From NCBI GenBank assembly GCA_900547255.1, contig URGC01000088.1, positions 1 to 10,393 on the forward strand: a DNA stretch of 10,393 nt, given 5' to 3'. The notes under the pieces are model-generated. The model did no database searches and was not told where the DNA came from. It was given only the letters and a program-made list of their open reading frames with translations. The position numbers and the translations under genes were made by a program. Of this stretch, positions 1 to 5,240 are shown one piece after another (within the stretch, counting starts at the first letter, position 1; every line of letters begins with the position of its first letter). This DNA comes from an uncultured Eubacterium sp. Its GTDB lineage: Bacteria > Bacillota > Clostridia > Lachnospirales > Lachnospiraceae.

Positions 1-107
1 TCTTAAAGAATTTTCAGGGTTGTTTTACTGTTCAGTTATCAAGGTTCTATATGCTCAAATCTGATTCGCTCAAATTTAAAAGCTTTTATCATGTCGCTCG
101 CAGCGAC
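1..107 (-). other. Leader of a ribosomal RNA operon (16S gene probably just beyond the left edge)
   Basis: Read on the minus strand, this stretch follows a strong promoter and contains AGAACCTTGATAACTGAACA (about 30-49), which resembles the boxA-type antitermination and processing element found ahead of Firmicute rRNA genes. No protein gene with a ribosome binding site is present. The predicted transcript starts at about G107 with a perfect 6-bp stem-loop (GTCGCT, GCG, AGCGAC; 93-107). The 8-base word gctcaaat occurs twice on the plus strand, at 53-60 and 68-75. The rRNA gene is not in the window, so its identity is inferred from the leader alone. A 23S leader is less likely because a promoter lies directly upstream. 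Confidence 0.65.
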
Positions 108-113
108 TTGATT

Positions 114-142
114 ATATTAACATCATTGTCATATCTTGTCAA
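114..142 (-). promoter_or_regulatory. Strong sigma-A promoter of the presumed rRNA operon
   Basis: On the minus strand a perfect -35 box TTGACA (142-137) is followed by a 17-base spacer and the -10 box TAATAT (119-114). A/T-rich runs just upstream (about 143-175) look like an UP element. The best start site is G at 107, seven bases after the -10 box. A TATAAT at 111-116 would need a 20-base spacer and is the weaker choice. The architecture fits a stable-RNA promoter. Confidence 0.75.
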
Positions 143-175
143 CAACTTTTTTAAAAAAGTTTTGAAGATTTTCAA
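136..175 (-). repeat. Imperfect direct repeat copy A (upstream part of rRNA promoter)
   Basis: This 40-base A/T-rich block ends with GTTGACA on the minus strand and closely matches the block at 370-408 in the same orientation. The two align with a few substitutions and short gaps. Both begin TTGAAAAT, continue through A and T runs and end at the -35 box. Copy B encodes the IspD C-terminus. Translated in the corresponding frame, copy A gives LKIFKTFLKKLL, against LKILKFFLKKC in IspD. This is either a small duplication or two similar UP elements. Confidence 0.55.
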
Positions 176-190
176 CTCCGTTATTAGGAG

Positions 191-221
191 TAAAAAACCA
201 CTTTGTTCAAGTGGTTTTTTA
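191..221 (-). terminator. Intrinsic terminator of tRNA-Ser
   Basis: A perfect inverted repeat (192-203 with 209-220, extendable by the pair 191/221) has a 5-base loop. On the minus strand it reads as an A run, CCACTT, the loop, AAGTGG and then six T residues. It begins four bases after the tRNA discriminator base. Because the stem is flanked by A on one side and T on the other, it could stop transcription in both directions. It separates the tRNA unit, and any read-through from ispD, from the rRNA promoter. Confidence 0.85.
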
Positions 222-224
222 CAG

Positions 225-310
225 CGGAGAGGATGGGATTCGAACCCATGCGCCCGTGAAGACAAACGGTTTTCAAGACCGCCCCGTTATGACCACTTCG
301 GTACCTCTCC
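225..310 (-). tRNA. tRNA-Ser (anticodon UGA)
   Basis: The minus strand folds into a class II tRNA. The acceptor stem GGAGAGG (310-304) pairs with CCTCTCC (232-226). The D arm is CCG...CGG. The anticodon stem GCGGT/ACCGT encloses the loop CTTGAAA, giving anticodon TGA, which reads UCN serine codons. A long variable arm is present, as expected for serine, and the T arm is ATGGG-TTCGAAT-CCCAT. The discriminator base is G (complement of 225), the serine identity base. No CCA is encoded: the next bases are CTGT. The 3' end must therefore be cut by RNase Z and completed by a CCA-adding enzyme. The gene has its own promoter and terminator. Confidence 0.95.
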
Positions 311-347
311 AAGCTATTTAATTGACTGCTTCGTCAACAGCTCGTTT

Positions 348-376
348 ATAATATCATGCATATTATGGTTTGTCAA
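348..376 (-). promoter_or_regulatory. Sigma-A promoter of tRNA-Ser, overlapping the ispD stop codon
   Basis: On the minus strand -35 TTGACA (376-371), a 17-base spacer and -10 TATTAT (353-348) predict a start near 341, about 30 bases before the mature tRNA 5' end. The TGA inside the -35 box (375-373) is the ispD stop codon, so promoter and coding end share bases. A short inverted repeat, TTGAC-GAAGCA-GTCAA (about 321-336), lies in the 5' leader that RNase P would remove. Confidence 0.8.
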
Positions 377-408
377 CACTTTTTCAAAAAAAATTTTAAA
401 ATTTTCAA
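370..408 (-). repeat. Imperfect direct repeat copy B (ispD 3' end plus tRNA promoter -35)
   Basis: This is the partner of the block at 136-175. The 39 bases cover the last codons of ispD (LKILKFFLKKC, stop) and the -35 box of the tRNA-Ser promoter. It shares TTGAAAAT, the central A and T runs, AAAAAGT and GTTGACA with copy A, in the same order and orientation. Low base complexity means chance or convergent similarity cannot be excluded. Confidence 0.55.
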
Positions 409-1083
409 ATCTTCTTTTGTTGTCACTTTGATATTAGTGTACAAACCCCTTGAAATATGGGGTTTGCGGGTTCCAAAGTTTTCCATAACCATTGCATCAT
501 CTGTGATATTCAAATCAGTATTTTTGTCATTTTTTAATTTATTATAAGCATTTTTTAATTCCTGATACATGAATCCCTGAGGAGTCTGTATCATCCATAA
601 TGTATTTCTGTCAGGAGTATCTACCACATTACCATCGCAGTCAACAATCTTAATTGTATCTTTAGATGGAACTGCCATTACGCTGGATCCATATTTTACA
701 GTATCATCAATACAGATATTAATATAATCCGGCTCTATGCATGGACGTGCCCCATCGTGCACAAGAACAATATCTGTATGCGGATTCACCTTTTCCATTC
801 CATTCATAACCGAATTATATCTTTCTTTGCCGCCATCTGCATAGGCTCTAACCTTTGCAAATCCAGCTTCAGATATAATCTGGTCGCAATATGTGTGTTC
901 ACTTGCTCCGTATATAACAGAATCACCTGTCACAATAACGATATCATCCACATTGCTTTCTTCAAATGCCCTGATTGTATAGTACAGAATGGGCTTATCA
1001 TCCACCTGTATATACTGTTTGGGAATATCTGTATTCATTCTTGTGCCTTTACCGCCAGCAAGAATAATAGCTGTTGTATGCAT
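373..1083 (-). CDS. ispD: 2-C-methyl-D-erythritol 4-phosphate cytidylyltransferase
   Basis: IspD joins CTP and 2-C-methyl-D-erythritol 4-phosphate to give CDP-methylerythritol in the cytosolic MEP pathway to isoprenoids. The 236-residue product has the usual length and the ordered family motifs: nucleotide-binding LAGGKGTRM (8-16), PKQY (21-24), GGKERYNSV (84-92), VHDGARP (108-114), VPSKDTIK (138-145), TPQGF (167-171), ITDDA (193-197) and the C-terminal NIKVTT with Lys219. Arg15, Lys22 and Lys219 match known catalytic positions. The related TarI (ribitol-phosphate cytidylyltransferase) is less likely because the DGARP motif is of the IspD type. The ATG shares one base with the tsaD stop (TAATG) and sits behind an AGGAGAG site, which suggests translational coupling. 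No terminator follows, and the stop codon lies inside the tRNA-Ser promoter. Confidence 0.9.
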   Translation of the reverse strand: MHTTAIILAGGKGTRMNTDIPKQYIQVDDKPILYYTIRAFEESNVDDIVIVTGDSVIYGASEHTYCDQIISEAGFAKVRAYADGGKERYNSVMNGMEKVNPHTDIVLVHDGARPCIEPDYINICIDDTVKYGSSVMAVPSKDTIKIVDCDGNVVDTPDRNTLWMIQTPQGFMYQELKNAYNKLKNDKNTDLNITDDAMVMENFGTRKPHISRGLYTNIKVTTKEDLKILKFFLKKC

Positions 1084-2102
1084 TATCTCTCTCCTAATTT
1101 GAGGTTAGGCACAGCATTAAGGTCGTAGCCATGTCTTGTTCCATTGATATACTCGTAATATCCTGCCGCACCAATCATAACCGCATTATCTGTACACAAT
1201 CCTGGTGATGGAGAATAAAACTTCACCCCTGCTTCATCACACGCTGATTTGAGTGCAGCTCTAAGGGCAGAATTAGATGCAACTCCGCCTGCAACAGCCA
1301 GTTTGTCAAACTTCTGCTCTTTGACGAGTTTCATTGCTCTCGATACAAGTGCATCAACAACTGCATTCTGGAATGAAGCAACAAGGTCTGCCTTATTGAT
1401 ATGCTCACCCTTCATCTCGTATTTGTTAAGTGTATTAAGCACAGCGGATTTGATTCCACTGAACGAAAAATCATATGGTGCATCATCAACCTGTGCGCGT
1501 GGAAATTCAAATGCGTGAGGATTGCCCTCTTTGGCAAGCTTATCAACCTTTGGTCCGCCTGGATAACCCAGTCCCACTGCTCTTGCAACCTTGTCAAACG
1601 CCTCTCCTGCCGCATCATCTCTTGTTCTTCCTATAATCTCATAACTGCCATAATCGTTCACCTTGACAAGATGAGTATGGCCTCCTGATACAACAAGTGC
1701 CGCAAAAGGAGGTTCAAGATCTGGATTTTCAACATAATTTGCGCTGATATGTCCCTCTATATGGTGCACTCCTACAAGCGGTTTGCCTGTTGCAAACGCC
1801 AGAGCTTTAGCCTCTGCCACCCCGACAAGAAGTGCGCCGACAAGCCCCGGTCCATAAGTCACTGCTATCGCTGTTATATCATCAAGCGTGACATCTGCCT
1901 GTTTTAAAGCCAGTTCTATAACGCCATCTATATTCTCTATATGCTTTCTTGATGCTATCTCAGGCACTACGCCGCCATAATTCGTGTGGATATCTATCTG
2001 TGAATTGATAACATTAGACAGAACTTCCCTGCCATTCTTTACAACTGCTGCCGCAGTCTCATCACACGAACTTTCAATAGCCAGAATCAGTACATCTTCC
2101 AA
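1083..2102 (-). CDS. tsaD: tRNA N6-adenosine threonylcarbamoyltransferase TsaD
   Basis: TsaD (Kae1/YgjD family) transfers the threonylcarbamoyl group from threonylcarbamoyl-AMP to A37 of tRNAs that read ANN codons, working with TsaB and TsaE. From the chosen start the protein has 339 residues, the normal size. Visible motifs are LAIESSCDET (7-16), YGPGLVGALLVG (83-94), the metal-binding HIEGH (His114, His118), SGGHTHLV (139-146), DAAGEAFDK (163-171), FSFSGIKSAV (212-221), AGGVASNS (271-278) and CTDNA with the third metal ligand Asp305. I chose TTG at 2102 because AGGAGG lies nine bases upstream and the following residues align with the family. An in-frame ATG at 2165 would add 21 unrelated residues and overlap the upstream gene. 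The stop overlaps the ispD start by one base. Confidence 0.95.
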   Translation of the reverse strand: MEDVLILAIESSCDETAAAVVKNGREVLSNVINSQIDIHTNYGGVVPEIASRKHIENIDGVIELALKQADVTLDDITAIAVTYGPGLVGALLVGVAEAKALAFATGKPLVGVHHIEGHISANYVENPDLEPPFAALVVSGGHTHLVKVNDYGSYEIIGRTRDDAAGEAFDKVARAVGLGYPGGPKVDKLAKEGNPHAFEFPRAQVDDAPYDFSFSGIKSAVLNTLNKYEMKGEHINKADLVASFQNAVVDALVSRAMKLVKEQKFDKLAVAGGVASNSALRAALKSACDEAGVKFYSPSPGLCTDNAVMIGAAGYYEYINGTRHGYDLNAVPNLKLGER

Positions 2103-2111
2103 CTTTATTAA

Positions 2112-2117
2112 CCTCCT
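2112..2117 (-). promoter_or_regulatory. Ribosome binding site that fixes the TTG start of tsaD
   Basis: A perfect AGGAGG on the minus strand lies nine bases before TTG (2102-2100) and just after the stop of the upstream gene (2125). No comparable site precedes the longer in-frame ATG at 2165. This supports a non-ATG start for tsaD. Confidence 0.8.
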
Positions 2118-2124
2118 ACTTAAA

Positions 2125-2688
2125 CTAAGCCAGCTCCCAGTAAAGAATCTTCCATCTCTTATCACTGTCCTGACGAAGCATGAATTTTGTCTTTGACATT
2201 GTCAGTTTGTCACCCTCGCGTAAGGCGAACGTCACATATAAAGACGCATATTTCCTGCCCTGAAATGTCTTGTAATTAACCAATGCGCTGTCATCTATAC
2301 TGACATCTGATATAAATCTGTTATTAGATCTGTAATCCTCTATATCCTGCTTTAACGCCTTATAGAACTCGCTATCTGTCTGTGTTCCTTTTAACTCTGA
2401 ATCAAAAAGCTTTCTCGCCTGGCTGCCGAGCTGCTCAATCTGCTCATCTGTGAGCTCAGATTTATAATATGCTGTTGCTATCTTTGCATATAGCTTCACA
2501 ACCTCTTTAGGCGATTCTGGATAGTTATTATCTATATCAAGCGCAAGAATACTGGAAAGCTGCTGGTTTGTCACGGCTTTCTGGGTAGAATCAAGCGTAG
2601 GCTCTCTTCTTGAAATATAAAAGAAATATGCCACGCAGAGCACCGCAATCGTTGTAACAAGCGTTATCATCTTACCATATTTTTTCAT
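2125..2688 (-). CDS. Membrane-anchored protein of unknown function (DUF6715-like)
   Basis: I cannot assign a function. The 187-residue product has a short basic N-terminus (MKKYGK), one hydrophobic segment at about 7-25 and then a soluble domain, so it is probably anchored in the membrane with the domain outside. Cys18 lies in the segment, but the preceding AVL does not make a good lipobox, so I do not call it a lipoprotein. The soluble part holds a helical region with NNYPESPKEVVKLYAKI (54-70) and a possible beta-rich end with many aromatic residues (TFALREGDKL, WKILYWELA). From memory the NNYP...PKEVVK pattern resembles DUF6715 proteins of Lachnospiraceae; a profile search has not been made. 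AAGGAG lies nine bases before the ATG. It sits 19 bases after rnz and 22 bases before tsaD, so it should be co-transcribed. Confidence 0.8.
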   Translation of the reverse strand: MKKYGKMITLVTTIAVLCVAYFFYISRREPTLDSTQKAVTNQQLSSILALDIDNNYPESPKEVVKLYAKIATAYYKSELTDEQIEQLGSQARKLFDSELKGTQTDSEFYKALKQDIEDYRSNNRFISDVSIDDSALVNYKTFQGRKYASLYVTFALREGDKLTMSKTKFMLRQDSDKRWKILYWELA

Positions 2689-2707
2689 AATACCACGCTC
2701 CTTTTCA

Positions 2708-3616
2708 TCAGTCTCTAAACATAAGGTCTACCGACTTTCCATCACTTCCAAGCTCTGCTGCCGGGAATATTCTCCTTGCACGGTCTATATAATCCCCCGG
2801 TCTTACAAGAGACGGGCTGAAATGTGTAAGCCACATCTGCTCAACCTCCGCAGTCTTCGCCATTCTGGCAGCCTCCTCGAAAGTCATATGTCTGTTCTCT
2901 TTTGCCTTGCACTCTTTATCATTCTCTCCATACATGCCCTCACATATGAACAAATCAGAGCCCTTGGCATTGTTAACAATTGAATCAACCGGTCTTGAAT
3001 CTGTCGTATATGTCACTTTAAGGCCTTTTCTTGCCTCACCCATAACCATATCAGGATAAAATGTTTTATCGCCTGCAGTGATACTCTGGCCATGCTGGAG
3101 CTTATTCCACATCTGTTGCGGTATGCCAAGCTCCATAGCCTTCTTAGCGTCAAATTTGCCTATTCTTGGTATACTGATGCTGTAGCCATAGCATGTGACT
3201 GTATGATTAACTTTAAAAGCATCTATTTCATATCCGTTAATCGAGAAATGCTCCTGTGGATTATTAATCTCTATACATTTTAACTCATACGGAAGCTCTG
3301 GCGCTATCACCCTTAACGATGAAACAACCCTTGACAGTCCCTTTGGCCCGATAAGTGTAACAGGTTCTGTTCTGTCTGAATTGCCTATCGTAAGGAGAAG
3401 TCCCGGCAATCCGCTGATATGGTCAGCGTGATAATGTGTAAAGCATATAACATCTATAGGATTGAAACTCCAGCCTTTTTCCTTGATTGCAATCTGGGTT
3501 CCCTCTCCACAGTCTATCAAAAGACTGCTTCCATTGTATCTTGTCATAAGTGCTGTCAGCCAGCGATTAGGCAGTGGCAGCATTCCACTGGTTCCAAGCA
3601 GACATACATCAAGCAT
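2708..3616 (-). CDS. rnz: Ribonuclease Z (tRNA 3' processing endonuclease)
   Basis: RNase Z is a cytosolic zinc metallo-beta-lactamase-fold nuclease that cuts tRNA precursors after the discriminator base when CCA is not encoded. The 302-residue protein is close to the usual bacterial length of about 300-310. The metal ligands are present: HYHADH (His61, His63, Asp65, His66), His138, Asp206 in TTDSRP and His265 in LTHFSPS. CGEGTQ (36-41) and the RHMTFEEAA segment (242-250) also fit. The region expected to form the flexible tRNA-binding arm (about 150-180) reads GIPQQMWNKLQHG and lacks the glycine-proline pattern I associate with this arm in the Bacillus enzyme. The start ATG has a modest site (GAAGGATGG) upstream. 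The gene lies 35 bases after rimI, inside the t6A gene run. The divergent arm leaves a small chance of another substrate. Confidence 0.88.
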   Translation of the reverse strand: MLDVCLLGTSGMLPLPNRWLTALMTRYNGSSLLIDCGEGTQIAIKEKGWSFNPIDVICFTHYHADHISGLPGLLLTIGNSDRTEPVTLIGPKGLSRVVSSLRVIAPELPYELKCIEINNPQEHFSINGYEIDAFKVNHTVTCYGYSISIPRIGKFDAKKAMELGIPQQMWNKLQHGQSITAGDKTFYPDMVMGEARKGLKVTYTTDSRPVDSIVNNAKGSDLFICEGMYGENDKECKAKENRHMTFEEAARMAKTAEVEQMWLTHFSPSLVRPGDYIDRARRIFPAAELGSDGKSVDLMFRD

Positions 3617-3651
3617 ATTATTGTTCCATCCTTCTCTTTTATTGTTATCGG

Positions 3652-4095
3652 TTAAATGTAATCACTTTTTGACATGACAAGAGCATCCTCAACCGGTCTT
3701 TCATAGAATCTTTTTCTCCTGCCAATCTCTTTATATCCCATCTTCTTATACAGATTAATAGCCGGTACATTGCTTTCACGCACTTCAAGAAAATACGTAT
3801 CAACATTCTTGGCACTACCGGCAGCATGAAGTTCTTCCATAAGCTTCTGTGCTATTCCTCTGCCACGGTAATTCTGGTCAACCGCCATATTCGTTATATT
3901 GCCCTCTCCCAGAACTGTCCACATGCCGCAATATCCTGCAATCTTTCCATCATATTCACATACAAGATATACATTATCAGGATTTCCACATGCATCTTTG
4001 AATGATTTGTCAGACCACGGAAGTGAAAATATAACATTTTCAATATCACATACAGCACTCACGTCATCATCAGTCATAGGTCTTATATTGTACAT
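3652..4095 (-). CDS. rimI: Ribosomal protein S18 alanine N-acetyltransferase-like (RimI)
   Basis: This is a GNAT-family N-acetyltransferase of 147 residues, the usual RimI size. In characterised bacteria RimI acetylates the N-terminal alanine of ribosomal protein S18 using acetyl-CoA. The acetyl-CoA loop is NYRGRGIA (75-82), preceded by the strand NITNMAVD (66-73). The second conserved block is LEVRESNVPAINLYKKMGY (103-121), where Glu104 and Tyr116 occupy the usual catalytic positions. YERPVEDALVM (131-141) is typical of RimI. GGAGG lies six bases before the ATG. The first 26 bases overlap the end of tsaB, so the two genes are probably translationally coupled. The tsaB-rimI order is common in Firmicutes. 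The exact substrate is inferred from family and context. Confidence 0.9.
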   Translation of the reverse strand: MYNIRPMTDDDVSAVCDIENVIFSLPWSDKSFKDACGNPDNVYLVCEYDGKIAGYCGMWTVLGEGNITNMAVDQNYRGRGIAQKLMEELHAAGSAKNVDTYFLEVRESNVPAINLYKKMGYKEIGRRKRFYERPVEDALVMSKSDYI

Positions 4096-4786
4096 GACTT
4101 GCCTCCAGCTCTCTTTCCGCCTGTGATGGTCTTATATAATCAGGTACAACCCTGCTTCCATCCATGCTCTTTCCATCATTGTACATCTGCATCGCCAGAA
4201 CAGCAACACTTGCCGCGCGCTGGGTATTCATATTAGGTGCAGCATATGTATAGCCGCATGTTATATTTTCTTTCACCTTGTCAATGACAGATATTCCATC
4301 TCCCATTATGACAACATTCTTTCCAAGCTGGTTAAGGCGTTCAACCATCTCTGCATCGCTGTATAAGCCCTTTTCAATGTCACACACAAGCTTACCGCAT
4401 TCAAAATGATAAACTGCCCCATATACGTGATTTCTCCTTGCATCCATAACAGTGCACACATATACATCTGTACCTGTATAATTATATGCCATAGCCTCCA
4501 GAGTTGGCACTGCTACTACAGGAATATTATTAGCAAATGCAATTCCCTTTGCAGTTGCAACCCCTATTCTCAAGCCAGTAAACGAACCTGGGCCTACTGA
4601 TACTCCTATAAGGTCGAAGCTGTCTGGCTTTGTCTCTGTCATGGTACATATCTGGTCAATCATAGGAAGTAATGTCTGTGAATGTGTCTTTTTATAATTA
4701 ATAGTATACTCCGCTGTCACTATATCATCAGTAAGTACAGCCACTGATGCTGTCACAGCCGAACTTTCTATAGCAAGAACTCTCAT
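4070..4786 (-). CDS. tsaB: t6A biosynthesis protein TsaB
   Basis: TsaB is the catalytically inactive paralogue of TsaD that pairs with it and scaffolds the t6A-forming complex. From ATG 4786 the protein has 238 residues. Motifs are MRVLAIESS at the N-terminus, GPGSFTGLRIG (65-75), MDARRNHVYG (114-123) and the C-terminal VPDYIRPSQAEREL (214-227). The metal-binding HxxxH of TsaD is absent, as expected. The start is uncertain. ATG 4786 aligns with the family N-terminus but lies 12 bases from AGGAGG (4804-4799), while an in-frame GTG at 4795 adds MSN and lies only three bases from it. With the GTG the gene overlaps tsaE by eight bases; with the ATG it starts two bases after the tsaE stop codon. 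Either way the two are coupled. Confidence 0.93.
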   Translation of the reverse strand: MRVLAIESSAVTASVAVLTDDIVTAEYTINYKKTHSQTLLPMIDQICTMTETKPDSFDLIGVSVGPGSFTGLRIGVATAKGIAFANNIPVVAVPTLEAMAYNYTGTDVYVCTVMDARRNHVYGAVYHFECGKLVCDIEKGLYSDAEMVERLNQLGKNVVIMGDGISVIDKVKENITCGYTYAAPNMNTQRAASVAVLAMQMYNDGKSMDGSRVVPDYIRPSQAERELEASHVQYKTYD

Positions 4787-4787
4787 A

Positions 4788-5219
4788 TTACTCACGTCCC
4801 TCCTGTATAGTTATACCCCTGTAATCGAATCCCTTATCAAGATTCTTCTCAATTCTTACATATGTTGTATTCTCCGGGAACAGCTCTGGAAACAGATTAC
4901 CCCATTCAACAAGACACACTCCATCTGAATAGAAGTATTCTTCATATCCTATCTCATCCATCTCCTCGCATGAGCCAAGCCTGTACACGTCAAAATGATA
5001 CAGTGGCAGACGTCCCTGTGTATATTCCTGTATTATTGTAAATGTCGGACTGCATATAGGCTCATCTATTCCAAGCCCGTCTGCGAATCCTTGTGTAAAT
5101 ACAGTTTTTCCTACTCCAAGGTCACCCTCAAGGCATATTATCTGCCCAGGTTCAGCCTCCTGTCCCATTCTGAATCCACAATCATATGTCTCTTTTGAAC
5201 TGTTCGTTTCTATAACCAT
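4788..5219 (-). CDS. tsaE: t6A biosynthesis ATPase TsaE
   Basis: TsaE is a small P-loop ATPase that binds TsaB-TsaD and is needed for repeated rounds of t6A synthesis in bacteria. The 143-residue product shows Walker A GDLGVGKT (32-39), a switch region SPTF (57-60), LYHFDVYRL (73-81) and EWGNL (105-109), all at the positions expected for this family. AAAGGA lies about six bases before the ATG. The gene follows the YcxB-like gene by 21 bases and runs directly into tsaB, the common tsaE-tsaB-rimI order. Nothing looks truncated. Confidence 0.95.
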   Translation of the reverse strand: MVIETNSSKETYDCGFRMGQEAEPGQIICLEGDLGVGKTVFTQGFADGLGIDEPICSPTFTIIQEYTQGRLPLYHFDVYRLGSCEEMDEIGYEEYFYSDGVCLVEWGNLFPELFPENTTYVRIEKNLDKGFDYRGITIQEGRE

Positions 5220-5240
5220 ACGTTTCCTTTCACGCAGTGC

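Noticed and set aside
53..75. Two copies of gctcaaat in the rRNA leader
   Set aside because: Two 8-base copies 15 bases apart are too little to call an array or operator. I only mention them in the leader entry.
176..191. Small inverted repeat ACTCC/GGAGT next to the tRNA terminator
   Set aside because: Five base pairs with a seven-base loop is too weak to call; it may add to the terminator but has no support of its own.
51..431. Plus-strand open frame of 126 codons through the tRNA and promoter region
   Set aside because: It runs across the rRNA leader, tRNA-Ser and the end of ispD, has no ribosome binding site and matches no family. Its internal similarity only reflects the two A/T-rich repeats.
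373..1083. TarI-type ribitol-phosphate cytidylyltransferase instead of IspD
   Set aside because: The LAGGKGTRM start is shared with TarI, but VHDGARP, PSKDTIK and ITDDA are of the IspD type and no teichoic acid genes are nearby.
2600..2688. Possible lipoprotein signal in the protein at 2125-2688
   Set aside because: Cys18 is preceded by A-V-L, which lacks the small residue needed before the cysteine, and the hydrophobic stretch continues past it. A transmembrane anchor fits better.
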